DNA of 64,000 bases from Tumebacillus permanentifrigoris (GTDB taxonomy: Bacteria > Bacillota > Bacilli > Tumebacillales > Tumebacillaceae), in assembly GCF_003148565.1 (NCBI RefSeq), contig NZ_QGGL01000010.1, forward strand, positions 53,669 to 117,668, written 5' to 3'. This document shows, piece after piece, positions 44,002-52,473 of this stretch (position 1 is the stretch's first letter; each line of letters begins with the position of its first letter). The notes beneath the pieces were generated by a model. It searched no databases and was not told where the DNA came from. It saw only the letters and a list, made by a program, of their open reading frames with translations. The position numbers and the translations under genes were made by a program.

Positions 44002-45099
44002 TTGCGAAAAAAGAGTACTGGACTCATAATGGCAATCTTCGTTCTTGTTTTGATGGCGATCACCAATCCAACTAAACCTGAATATGTGTCTTGGTTTAAG
44101 GAAAAAGCGGTTGATAACAGTGATGGATTCATTGCGAAAAGTGTAATTTCTCTGTTGGGAGACCCCTTTTTTGAATCCTCGACACGATCGACAAATCTCG
44201 TATTTTTCACGGTGTTTCGTTCAGACCTTGGTGGGAGTGATAACATATCCGTGCTGGGACTTTTTCATAATTTCCTGCCACTCAAGATGCCGATTGGAGA
44301 TAATCAGTCAACTACTTCATCGGCCACCAAGCCATTGTCCAAGCCTGTAAATTCAACTCCCAAACCATCAGAACCATCCAGTACAAGCGTGAAGCAGACG
44401 ACAACGCATGCCGACCCACTACCCGTCATGAAATCTGGTGGAACGGTCAAGGTAATCGGGAAAGAGGGAACCTTTGAACTCCCACTACTTGGGGTTCAAG
44501 GTCTATACGGGTTCCCTGTAAATACGGAGCCTTCTATCCTTCCTGACGCGAAACTTCCAGACCTCCACTTTGATTTACCAGCGAACAAGGCAGACCAAGT
44601 AGCTGTGTATTGGGTAAATGCAGGGGAGGGGTCTACTTCCAAAGGCAACATCTATCTCGCACCTAAAGGATGGATCGCAACGAGCGCTGGAATCGGAGCG
44701 GACGGTTCTACAGGTTTAACTTTAGTTTCCGATGTGTCTACAAAAAATCAGCAAAGTATTTCGATTAGAACAGACGGAAATTGTATCGGTTGTATAGTTA
44801 CTGATATAGGGGAATATTTCTCTGACTTAAACCAGTGGGCGAATGAAAACTTTCCTATTTCAAGTGGTATACATCTAGTTGATGGGTTGAACGTTTCTCG
44901 TATAGATGATCATACAATTGCCTATTCTGTTCAACAGTCTGAGGGTTCGTTTGAAACTAATGGTGTTGTTGTTGAAAGGCATGAATCTAGGCCGTTCTTT
45001 TTTGGGAAAGCAGAAATAAAAACTCAAGATCGAGAACTTGCAACAACTGTCCTAAATATTTATTTACAACAGCTGACTCAAATCAGGACGTCAAATTGA
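44002..45099 (+). CDS. DUF4359-DUF4850-like exported protein
   Basis: A 365-residue protein from TTG 44002; in-frame GTG 43990 or TTG 43987 are alternatives. A membrane/signal segment (GLIMAIFVLVLMAITNPTKP) is followed by a DUF4359-like stretch (YVSWFKEKAVDN; LVFFTVFRSDLGG), a Ser/Thr/Pro linker (about 110-140), and a DUF4850-like domain (LLGVQGLYGFPVNTEP; LAPKGWIATSAGIGADGST). Domain names are from memory of sequence patterns. The function is unknown for both. Codon use is AT-rich. Confidence 0.72.
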   Translation: MRKKSTGLIMAIFVLVLMAITNPTKPEYVSWFKEKAVDNSDGFIAKSVISLLGDPFFESSTRSTNLVFFTVFRSDLGGSDNISVLGLFHNFLPLKMPIGDNQSTTSSATKPLSKPVNSTPKPSEPSSTSVKQTTTHADPLPVMKSGGTVKVIGKEGTFELPLLGVQGLYGFPVNTEPSILPDAKLPDLHFDLPANKADQVAVYWVNAGEGSTSKGNIYLAPKGWIATSAGIGADGSTGLTLVSDVSTKNQQSISIRTDGNCIGCIVTDIGEYFSDLNQWANENFPISSGIHLVDGLNVSRIDDHTIAYSVQQSEGSFETNGVVVERHESRPFFFGKAEIKTQDRELATTVLNIYLQQLTQIRTSN

Positions 45100-45209
45100 G
45101 TCAGTCACATATTGATCTATGCAGTAGCTATCCGATTCGACTCCCAGGCAGGACTTTTCAGGACAAATGAAAAGCCTCGTGTATAGCCAAAGGAGGCGAA
45201 TAAATGGAT

Positions 45210-45239
45210 AAAGGGAGCCTATAGCGGGCTCCCTTTTTT
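45210..45239 (+). terminator. terminator after the DUF4359/DUF4850 gene
   Basis: The stem GGGAGCC/GGGCTCCC and six T. A six-codon ORF (ATG 45204, MDKGSL) with AAGGAGG before it ends in the loop. Confidence 0.82.
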
Positions 45240-45289
45240 GTTGTCCATCGACCCGAGAAGTAACCACGGCTGCGAATGTTCCTCTTCAT

Positions 45290-45330
45290 AGAGGGATCGT
45301 GCTATGAGTCGAGTTGTATGACCGATTCTG
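45290..45330 (+). pseudogene. remnant of the HTH-TPR-2 / partner gene junction
   Basis: Bases 45290-45310 are identical to 40783-40803 (AGAGGGATCGTGCTATGAGT, spanning the overlapping stop and start). GTTGTAT follows, then ACCGATTCTG resembling ACTGATTCTG further into the partner gene. It is a short decayed duplicate with an internal deletion and cannot code. Confidence 0.55.
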
Positions 45331-45369
45331 AATTCCGGATCGACAACTGTAAGCATTTCACCGGAGATG

Positions 45370-45390
45370 GACAGGGTATATTATCCTGTC
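45370..45390. promoter_or_regulatory. palindrome upstream of the cargo-candidate gene
   Basis: GACAGG-N9-CCTGTC around an AT core (GTATATTAT), 66 bases before the GTG start at 45456. This could be a regulator site or part of a promoter. Confidence 0.35.
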
Positions 45391-45455
45391 TATCTGTGTT
45401 TACTATGATACTATTAGTTGTATCAGGAACGAGATAAATGTAAGGAGGGATTGTC

Positions 45456-46715
45456 GTGTACCAGCGTTCCAGTGACGGCAATAAACAAGCAGATCATGCT
45501 CAAATGTCGGCTGACCGCAACAAAACTGCAGGAGCAATCCCCACATACGCGACACATACGATCATGCAGATGCAAAAATCAGTAGGGAACCGAGCGGTCT
45601 TGCAATTGATGAGGTCAAGACTTCATTCACAGCAGGCAACCGTACAGAAACAAAATCACTCACGACCGGCTCAGATGAAATTCGTACCTCAACAGGATTC
45701 CAATTTGGAGTATCTAGAACCGGAGTTTTTAGAGCAGAAACTGGCCATCGTGGCTCCGCAGTTATACAAAGATTTGTACTACAAGCTGGATGACGTGGAA
45801 GATAAAAAAATCTTCGTGTACGGAGGTGCTTCTGGCAGTTTTGACTTCAAGAACAATTATCTGAGTTTACCGACAGCAGGCTTGGAGTCTATTGTGCCAC
45901 GAATCATCGCAGGTGCACCGGCTGAAGATGACAGCAAGAAGGTTAAAACCATAATGGCGATGACTGCACATGAAATGCAGCATGCAGTGGACAATCTTTT
46001 TTCCAAAACAGATCTAGACAAGGACGATGGAACGAAAGCGAAGTATGTGGCGGTCATGGATACGGAGTTGAGGGCTTGGGCTACCGAGGCGATCGTCTAT
46101 AAGCAATATAAAGGGGACATTACGGCCAATGGGGAAGCGATCCTCAAGGGATGGAAGACGTTTCGAAAGGATCAGGTTGATCAAGCGGACGATGCTCTAA
46201 CGGGGAATGTGATTTGGGCACGAATTATGAGATATTCCACCACCAACAATTACGACGGCAAGAGCTGGAGAGATTGTGCCAAGACCGACAATGTTCTCGA
46301 TCGAGCAGAGGAAGAGCGGGACAGGGTTTTGCAGCATGTGGATATTCAAGCGGGCGCCCTTGCTCCTGTGACCATCGATTCCGTTCCAGACCTTGAAACG
46401 AATCATCCGGAGTTCAAATTGGGCGACGAGAGGGTCAAAAAGATGGGGACGGATGGAAGTTATACGGTGTACAAGTTTAAACGCAGAACCTACAAGATTC
46501 ACGAGGATGTTACAAAGGCGATTGCGTATGTCGATGTGAATACCGAAGAGGATCTGAATAGGTTTAGTGAATTTAAAAATGCCGGCGCTACGGTGTCCAA
46601 AGTGAGGATCGAAGGGATGCACAAGATCTACTTGTACAAGGGGAAGGAGTATAAAGTCCATAAGACTGTCGCAGCTAATGGTTATTTTGATAATGCTTCC
46701 GGCAGTTGGGCTTGA
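45456..46715 (+). CDS. candidate eCIS cargo: metallopeptidase-like protein with HEMQH motif
   Basis: A 419-residue protein starting at GTG 45456 behind TAAGGAGGGATT. Its N-terminal segment IMQMQKSVGNRAVLQLMRS closely parallels [18 protein letters not shown] of the DUF4157 eCIS protein. It is otherwise a polar tail without signal peptide. Residues about 165-180 hold MAMTAHEMQHAVDNLF, a HExxH zinc-peptidase motif, with a downstream acidic residue (VMDTELRAWATEAI) that could be the third ligand. The C-terminal third is repetitive (YTVYKFKRRTYKIHEDVTKA; IYLYKGKEYKVHKTVAANG). I infer a toxin-like effector loaded into the particle encoded 30 kb away. Confidence 0.72.
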   Translation: MYQRSSDGNKQADHAQMSADRNKTAGAIPTYATHTIMQMQKSVGNRAVLQLMRSRLHSQQATVQKQNHSRPAQMKFVPQQDSNLEYLEPEFLEQKLAIVAPQLYKDLYYKLDDVEDKKIFVYGGASGSFDFKNNYLSLPTAGLESIVPRIIAGAPAEDDSKKVKTIMAMTAHEMQHAVDNLFSKTDLDKDDGTKAKYVAVMDTELRAWATEAIVYKQYKGDITANGEAILKGWKTFRKDQVDQADDALTGNVIWARIMRYSTTNNYDGKSWRDCAKTDNVLDRAEEERDRVLQHVDIQAGALAPVTIDSVPDLETNHPEFKLGDERVKKMGTDGSYTVYKFKRRTYKIHEDVTKAIAYVDVNTEEDLNRFSEFKNAGATVSKVRIEGMHKIYLYKGKEYKVHKTVAANGYFDNASGSWA

Positions 46716-46768
46716 AGAGCGGAGGCCAGCGATTCTCTCGCTTCATTTGTCACCATACGTTTACCAAC

Positions 46769-46806
46769 ACACCCGATGAATTTTGTGGATTCATTGGGTT
46801 TTTTGT
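46769..46806 (+). terminator. repeated terminator element, copy F
   Basis: The stem ACCCGATGAAT/ATTCATTGGGT and six T, 54 bases after the cargo-candidate gene. Confidence 0.78.
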
Positions 46807-46816
46807 TGGGCGTATA

Positions 46817-46858
46817 GAAAAAAGCCATCACCAGTCCTGAACAGAACTGGTGATGGCT
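46817..46858 (-). terminator. terminator of the SulP gene (minus strand)
   Basis: On the minus strand the 13-bp stem AGCCATCACCAGT/ACTGGTGATGGCT is followed by T6. Confidence 0.88.
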
Positions 46859-46941
46859 CGTTCAAACGACCAGCAGCCGGGGTGATCGTGTAGAAGCAGG
46901 ATTCCGATGCCTCAGCTGATCCTTCAACTGTCTCAGATCGC

Positions 46942-48585
46942 TTAGACCGGTGACATTCCCGGCTCAAATACCGTCTCTTTCTTGTGGGGCTGTTGGGAGT
47001 GCTTGACCAACTGTTCTCCCTGCTTGAGCGCATCGCCCATATGTTCGAAGAAGTTTTCCTGACCTACGATGTCATACAGACCACTCGCTAGCATCAATTC
47101 TTTCGGTTGCGGTTGGATCTTGGCGATCAGCACCATGCCTTTTCGATCCTTGAAGTCCGTAATGATCGTCTTCAAACTAGCCTCACAGGTGCTGTCGAGG
47201 AAGGGAACTCGATCCATCCGCAAGATCCATACTTCAGTATCTTCCGTAATCGATTCCAAAATGGTGTTCTCAAACGCTTGGACAGAACCAAAGAACATGG
47301 AGCCTTCAATCGCACAGATGCGAATCTGTGGACAATCTTGCTTCACGTGTTTCACCGCGAGGGATTCCCCCATGCGCTTGGTGAACAGGATCACGGATAC
47401 GCCCAACCCGATCAGGACGGCTGTCGTCAAGTCTGTGAAGACCGTAAACAAAAACGTCACACTCAACACGAGGGAGTCACTGTTTTTCATCTTGAACACT
47501 TCGATGAAGTGATGCTTTTCACTCATGTTCCAAGCCACTACGAATAAAACGGGAGCGATACTGGCTAACGCGATATGGGAAGCGTAAGAAGCAAATAGCA
47601 GCAAGGTCAGCAACACCACAACACCGTGAATGATGCCAGAGACCTTGGATGTGGCACCACTTCGAATATTGGTAGCCGTTCGCGCGATTGCCCCTGTCGC
47701 AGGGATGCCGCCAAACAAAGGGGTGACCATGTTGGCAATGCCTTGACCAATCAATTCTTGGTTGCTGTCGTGTTTCGTTTTCGACATGCCATCCGCTACC
47801 ACAGCGGAGAGCAGCGATTCGATTCCGCCCAAAAACGCGATCAAAAGGGCCGGGTAAATCAGCGTGGGCAGCGTCTCCCACGAAAAGTTAGGGAGCTGGA
47901 AGCGGGGAAGGGAACTCGAGATCGGGCCATAGGTAGAGCCGATCGTGGCAACCTGTTCGGCGTAAAGCACCGAAGCCAGCGTACTTGAAATGATGATCCC
48001 CAGAAGCGCTCCAGGTACCTTCGGAAACTTTTTGGTACAGGTCAGGATGACAACGAAGCAGAGTACGGCGGTCAAGACACTGTAGAAGTTCGTGTCACCT
48101 AGATGTTTCGCGATTTCTTTCATATTATTGAGAAAATACTTGTGCTTTTCGATGTGTATACCCAAGAAGTGTGGGATCTCGCCTGTGAAGATGATGACAG
48201 CGATCCCCGTTGTGAATCCCACGGTGACGGGTCTGGGGATGAATCGGATCAGAGAACCCAGCTTGAGGAGCCCGATGATCAGGAGCAGCAACCCCGCCAT
48301 GAAGCCGGCCACCAACAAGTTTTCATACCCATACGTTGCAACAATCCCAAACAGGATCGGGACAAAGGCTCCGGTCGGCCCGCCGATCTGGAATTTCGAC
48401 CCTCCGAACAGCGAGATCAAGATGCCGGCGAAGATCGTTGTATAAATCCCGTATTCTGGCTCGACACCAGTGGCGATGGCAAATCCCATACCGAGTGGAA
48501 TCGCGATCACCCCCACAATCAAGCCTGATAGGAGGTCTTTTTTAAATCTGTCAAAGGAATAGCCAGTTCGATCCATTTTTTTCAT
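46942..48585 (-). CDS. SulP-family anion transporter with STAS domain
   Basis: A 547-residue protein; ATG 48585 follows GGAGAGGAAGGAA. The SulP membrane core (LLSGLIVGVIAIPLGMGFAI; VEPEYGIYTTIFAGILISLF; ELIGQGIANMVTPLFGGIPA) has about 12 helices. A C-terminal STAS domain (about 430-530; VWILRMDRVPFLDSTCEASL) follows. SulP proteins move sulfate, bicarbonate or other anions; the exact substrate is unclear, and no sulfate-assimilation or carbonic-anhydrase gene is adjacent. It stands alone with its own terminator and a 500-bp leader region. Confidence 0.93.
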   Translation of the reverse strand: MKKMDRTGYSFDRFKKDLLSGLIVGVIAIPLGMGFAIATGVEPEYGIYTTIFAGILISLFGGSKFQIGGPTGAFVPILFGIVATYGYENLLVAGFMAGLLLLIIGLLKLGSLIRFIPRPVTVGFTTGIAVIIFTGEIPHFLGIHIEKHKYFLNNMKEIAKHLGDTNFYSVLTAVLCFVVILTCTKKFPKVPGALLGIIISSTLASVLYAEQVATIGSTYGPISSSLPRFQLPNFSWETLPTLIYPALLIAFLGGIESLLSAVVADGMSKTKHDSNQELIGQGIANMVTPLFGGIPATGAIARTATNIRSGATSKVSGIIHGVVVLLTLLLFASYASHIALASIAPVLFVVAWNMSEKHHFIEVFKMKNSDSLVLSVTFLFTVFTDLTTAVLIGLGVSVILFTKRMGESLAVKHVKQDCPQIRICAIEGSMFFGSVQAFENTILESITEDTEVWILRMDRVPFLDSTCEASLKTIITDFKDRKGMVLIAKIQPQPKELMLASGLYDIVGQENFFEHMGDALKQGEQLVKHSQQPHKKETVFEPGMSPV

Positions 48586-49090
48586 TTTGATTCCTTCCTC
48601 TCCATAACTCATCGGGGTCACGAATGAAACACGAGATCCGATCCCCTCTTTTTCTGTGTGAAACGCACTTCTTGGGACAACTTCTACGGACGACTGCGAC
48701 TAGCAACAGGACGTGTACGGTTTCTTTTTGGGGATCACCTCCGGTTTCAAGAAACCTCTCCGGTTGTCGGAATATTCTGTATCTAAAATTCAGAAGACTC
48801 CCTTTCAACTGGTGGTTCCCTTGCCGTTGTTGCTGAAATTCGGCTCTGATTTATTTACCTATACTTCATTATATTGTGTTACGATTTAATAGTAAACCTG
48901 ATACACCGTTATTTTTCGTGAAATTTTAGCATTTTCGAAAATATTATCATAACTTTGGGATATATAGGAAATTTGTGGTTTCGGGAATTCACGTTGTGAA
49001 AAGCTTTTTCACCTCTTCGCGTGGCGACAGGAATGCGCTCCTGTGCCGTCAAATACGTACCTATCTAAAAGGTGAAATGAGGTTGCCTTG
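48586..49090. other. 505-bp intergenic region between divergent SulP and DJ-1-type genes
   Basis: On the minus strand there is a small hairpin (GGTTTC-TTGAAACC) followed by CGGAGGTGATCCCC, a strong ribosome-site-like string without a convincing ORF. The middle (48840-48980) is AT-rich, as expected for promoters in both directions. I recognise no riboswitch or gene. Confidence 0.4.
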
Positions 49091-49822
49091 ATGTCCTTTT
49101 CGACGAAAAAAATCCTGATCCCGATTCCTGACCGTGACTTTGATACGACGGAAGTGTCGATTCCTTGGAAAGCACTTACCGCTCGTGGATACGAAGTGGT
49201 CTTCAGCACAGAAACTGGCCAAGTCGGTCAAACGGACCCTTTGTTGCTGACGGGCGTTCTATTTGGCAAGCTAGGGGCGAAACCGGAAGCGATCGAGGCG
49301 TATCGGCAACTGGTGAAAAGTGATCGCTTCAAACATCCAATACCCTATCATGAGATTCAACCGACCGACTATGAACTCCTGATCCTGCCGGGCGGACATG
49401 CCAAAGGGATGCGGCAGTACTTGGAGAGTCAAATGCTCCAAACGAAAGTGTTGGAATTTATGAAAAATGACCAACTCGTGGCCGCCATCTGTCATGGCAC
49501 CATCGTTCTAGCGCGAACACGAGATCCCGAAACCGGGAAAAGTGTCTTGTACGGACGCAAAGTAACCGCTTTGACGCAGACACTTGAGCGAACGGCTTAT
49601 TATCTAACCGCCTGGAAACACGGCGACTATTACAGGACGTATCCTGAGTATGTGGAGGAAGAAGTGATTCACGCGCTTCAGAACCCCCACGACTTCCAAC
49701 GCGGGCAGGCCTCGTGGAAACCATTTTGCCTGGAGGATGGCAATTTGATTACCGCTCGCTATCCTTTGGACGCTCATGTGTTTGCAGATGCATTGCTGAA
49801 AAGACTAGCAGAACCGAAGTAA
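49091..49822 (+). CDS. DJ-1/PfpI-family class I glutamine amidotransferase-like protein
   Basis: A 243-residue protein; ATG 49091 follows GAGG, and TTG 49088 is the in-frame alternative. The family core is visible: KILIPIPDRDFDTTEVSIPW, YELLILPGGHAKGMRQYLES and the nucleophile-elbow Cys in LVAAICHGTIVLARTRD. The following His/Asp-like region is EEVIHALQNPHDF. Members include chaperones, glyoxalases and proteases, so the activity is not assigned. It stands alone before terminator copy G. Confidence 0.88.
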   Translation: MSFSTKKILIPIPDRDFDTTEVSIPWKALTARGYEVVFSTETGQVGQTDPLLLTGVLFGKLGAKPEAIEAYRQLVKSDRFKHPIPYHEIQPTDYELLILPGGHAKGMRQYLESQMLQTKVLEFMKNDQLVAAICHGTIVLARTRDPETGKSVLYGRKVTALTQTLERTAYYLTAWKHGDYYRTYPEYVEEEVIHALQNPHDFQRGQASWKPFCLEDGNLITARYPLDAHVFADALLKRLAEPK

Positions 49823-49830
49823 CAGACCCA

Positions 49831-49866
49831 AAAACCAACGAATCATTTGGAGCCGTTGGTTTTTTG
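49831..49866 (+). terminator. repeated terminator element, copy G
   Basis: AAAACCAACG...CGTTGGTTTTTT, a shorter-stem variant of the family, directly after the DJ-1-type gene. Confidence 0.75.
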
Positions 49867-50017
49867 GAGATGGTAAATACCGATCAATAGAGTGAAGTGG
49901 ACAGTAGCGGCTTTCTTCCTTGGGCGGACTGGCTGTTCTTGACGAACGAAGGGGCTGTAACTATGATAGATGCAACGGAAAGGAAGGGTGCATGATGAAG
50001 GTTGGAGTGAATTGCTC

Positions 50018-51232
50018 ATGAAGGAACAGGTCGCAGCTTTGCCTGCGCAGTCACGTCGGTTGTGGATGGTGCTCGTCCTTGGTTCGCTGACAGCGTTGGC
50101 ACCACTGTCGATTGATATGTATTTGCCAGCTCTGCCAACGCTTGCGGACGACATGCACACCACGACATCACTGGCACAGTTGAGTTTGACATTCTGCTTG
50201 ATCGGGCTCGCTGTCGGGCAATTGCTCGCCGGGCCGCTCAGCGACGCACGGGGTCGGCGGATGCCGCTGATCGTCGGAATCCTGATCTATATCCTCTCCT
50301 CGTTGTTGTGCGCAGTCGTACCCTCGATTTGGATGCTGATCGTGCTGCGCTTCATACAGGGGGCGTCAGGTGCGGCGGGCATCGTCATCGCCCGCGCGAT
50401 CGTGCGAGACTTGTATGCCGGGACGGAGATGACGAAATTTTTTGCGCTGTTGATGTTGGTCAACGGAGTCGCCCCGATCCTTGCTCCTGTCACCGGAGGG
50501 CAACTGCTGCGGGTGACATCCTGGCATGGGGTCTTTATCGTGCTGGCGCTGCTTGGCGTGTTGATGCTGATCGGTGTGATCACTAGCTTACCGGAAACCT
50601 TGCCCCTCGAAAAACGCTCGACCGGCGGCATCAAAAAAACGCTCGCCACGATGCGCAACCTGCTCAGCGATCGTGTCTTCATGGGGTATGCGTGGTCGCA
50701 AGGGCTGGTGACGGCCGCGATGTTTGGATACATCTCCGGCTCGCCGTTCGTGTTGCAGGATCTGTTCGGGGTCTCGCCGCAACTGTTTAGCGTGCTGTTC
50801 GCGATCAATGGCATCGGCATCATCATCGCCGGGCAGGTGACCGCACGTCTGGCGGTCCGATATGGGGAGACCCGGGTATTTCTGGGCGGGCTCGTCTATG
50901 CCAGCATCGGAGGGCTCGGGTTGTTGACCATGATTCTCACGGGCGCCGGATTGGTTGCTGTGATGATCCCGTTGTTCCTCGTCGTATCGGCCGTCGGGAT
51001 CGTAGGCCCGACCAGCACCTCGCTTGCGATGCAGAACCAAGGCCGCAACGCAGGGAGTGCTGCCGCGCTGATTGGCGTTCCGCAATTGATCGCGGGTGCC
51101 ATCGCCGCACCGCTCGTCGGTTTGGGCGGCAGTCACACCGCGACACCGATGGGGATGACGATCGCGATCGCAGATGTAGGGGCGATCGTGTTGTATGCCT
51201 TGCTGGTTCGCGGCAGAAAGTCCAACGTTTAG
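50018..51232 (+). CDS. Bcr/CflA-family MFS drug exporter
   Basis: A 404-residue protein; ATG 50018 follows GGAG at 10 bases, while the frame extends to ATG 49970. It has twelve predicted helices. The Bcr/CflA N-terminal signature is SLTALAPLSIDMYLPALPTL, followed by LIGLAVGQLLAGPLSDARGR (MFS motif A) and RFIQGASGAAGIVIARAIVR (motif C-like region). It should export drugs or small metabolites by proton antiport. GC-rich codons resemble the core genome. It stands alone, converging on the GNAT gene. Confidence 0.9.
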   Translation: MKEQVAALPAQSRRLWMVLVLGSLTALAPLSIDMYLPALPTLADDMHTTTSLAQLSLTFCLIGLAVGQLLAGPLSDARGRRMPLIVGILIYILSSLLCAVVPSIWMLIVLRFIQGASGAAGIVIARAIVRDLYAGTEMTKFFALLMLVNGVAPILAPVTGGQLLRVTSWHGVFIVLALLGVLMLIGVITSLPETLPLEKRSTGGIKKTLATMRNLLSDRVFMGYAWSQGLVTAAMFGYISGSPFVLQDLFGVSPQLFSVLFAINGIGIIIAGQVTARLAVRYGETRVFLGGLVYASIGGLGLLTMILTGAGLVAVMIPLFLVVSAVGIVGPTSTSLAMQNQGRNAGSAAALIGVPQLIAGAIAAPLVGLGGSHTATPMGMTIAIADVGAIVLYALLVRGRKSNV

Positions 51233-51236
51233 GTAC

Positions 51237-51283
51237 AAAAAGACCCTGAACGCGTCGTTCTACGCGTTCAGGGTCTTTTTTTG
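51237..51283. terminator. bidirectional terminator between MFS and GNAT genes
   Basis: A long perfect stem AGACCCTGAACGCG/CGCGTTCAGGGTCT with an A-run on one side and a T-run on the other. Confidence 0.9.
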
Positions 51284-51285
51284 CG

Positions 51286-52278
51286 TTACCGTCCGTCAGC
51301 CCATGCGATGCGCGGGTCGATCTGACGGAAGAGGCGATAGGCGACCGGTTGGAACCCAAGTCTAGGCCAAAACCGCGAGGACAGCAGGTTGGTCATCCGC
51401 CAGTCGGTGGAGCAGTTGGTGAAGCCAGATGCCTTGGCGTGCTGGAAACCTTGGCGAACCAATGCGGTGCCGACACCTACTCCACGCGCTGCGGGCGATG
51501 TCCCGCCGACGCCGAGCGAGATGCAGGATGTCGGTGTCAACAGGTTGTGGTCGGAGGCGGTGTCCGGCCAGAAGACTTGATAGCCGAGCGGTTCGGAGTC
51601 TCGCGTGGCCAACCAGAACGAAACATCCGACTCGTCCAACAATCCCGCATAGCCTTCTTGCAGGCTGGGGGCATCGTCTGGGAAGGCGATGCCGAATACC
51701 GGGGTGCCGACTTGATGCCTCATGATCGTGGGGGCAAGTGCGCGCACCGACGATTCATCGGTTTTGCCCGCGCGGCGGACCGTGATGCCGGAGGGCAGAG
51801 CTGGGACTTCCACCTCAGACGGCAAGGTGAGCAGCGCATGGACTTGCTCGTGGCCGAACCCCAAGCGGAACCAGGCATGGAGCGAATCCTCATCGCTGCT
51901 GGGAAGCAGGGCATAGTGTTTGAAGTAGCCTTTTGCGACGGCGACCTCTGCGAGCTGTGCGTAGAGGTCGCGATACAGTTCAACACCAACGCCAGCTGCG
52001 AGGGCAGAACCTGCGTAATCGACCCAGAGATGTCGTTCCCGGATCTCACTGAAGGCCAGAGTGCCGATGATATACCCGACCACTTGCTCCTCGTGGATGG
52101 CCGCGAATGCCAGCGGAGTCGGTTTTTCCAACAGCGCTTGGAGTGCTTTTCGTGCCTGTTCAGGCTGTTCGAACTGCTCAGGCAGTGCTGGGTGCTGGAT
52201 GCGCGCACGGACATGACGAGCGGAGAGGAGTTGTGCGGCTGCGTCGAGCATCTCGTGTTGGAACGTTACGAGTTTCAT
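51286..52278 (-). CDS. tandem GNAT N-acetyltransferase
   Basis: A 330-residue protein; ATG 52278 follows AAGGGA, and the longer frame to 52365 has no site. Two GNAT folds are visible. The first (about 5-150) contains FAAIHEEQVVGYIIGTLAFS and LAAGVGVELYRDLYAQLAEV. The second (about 165-325) contains SCISLGVGGTSPAARGVGVG as the acetyl-CoA loop and ALVRQGFQHAKASGFTNCST. Such double-GNAT proteins acetylate small amines or aminoglycosides; the substrate is unknown. Confidence 0.88.
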   Translation of the reverse strand: MKLVTFQHEMLDAAAQLLSARHVRARIQHPALPEQFEQPEQARKALQALLEKPTPLAFAAIHEEQVVGYIIGTLAFSEIRERHLWVDYAGSALAAGVGVELYRDLYAQLAEVAVAKGYFKHYALLPSSDEDSLHAWFRLGFGHEQVHALLTLPSEVEVPALPSGITVRRAGKTDESSVRALAPTIMRHQVGTPVFGIAFPDDAPSLQEGYAGLLDESDVSFWLATRDSEPLGYQVFWPDTASDHNLLTPTSCISLGVGGTSPAARGVGVGTALVRQGFQHAKASGFTNCSTDWRMTNLLSSRFWPRLGFQPVAYRLFRQIDPRIAWADGR

Positions 52279-52374
52279 GGCTTCACATCCCTTTATTACC
52301 CATTTGTATGTATCATACTGCAACATGGCGGGAGTCGTCGAACCTTTTTGGGGCCGGTAGCACAAAACTGGGAG

Positions 52375-52404
52375 TTGCCTCAGACCTGCAAGATTCGTTA
52401 CAAT
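52375..52404 (+). promoter_or_regulatory. sigma-A promoter for the DUF1904 gene
   Basis: TTGCCT, 18 bases, TACAAT, 70 bases before the start. Confidence 0.5.
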
Positions 52405-52473
52405 AAAAGGGCGCTATCTAACACGTAATATAAATAACTATATATTTCGCAATACCTGAAAAGGGGTAAGCCA

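Noticed and set aside
45204-45224. six-codon ORF (MDKGSL) inside a terminator, suggestive of an attenuator
   Set aside because: The next intact gene is 230 bases away with other signals between; coincidence seems more likely.
48700-48790. possible riboswitch in the SulP leader
   Set aside because: No match to the conserved cores of SAM, guanidine, fluoride or other classes I know; kept only as an unexplained leader.
48551-48808. 85-codon minus-strand frame upstream of SulP
   Set aside because: Overlaps the SulP start, and its only strong ribosome-like string lies inside the frame, not before a start codon.
51349-52428. 359-codon plus-strand frame
   Set aside because: Antisense to the double-GNAT gene; composition is shadow-like and it overlaps the promoter of the DUF1904 gene.
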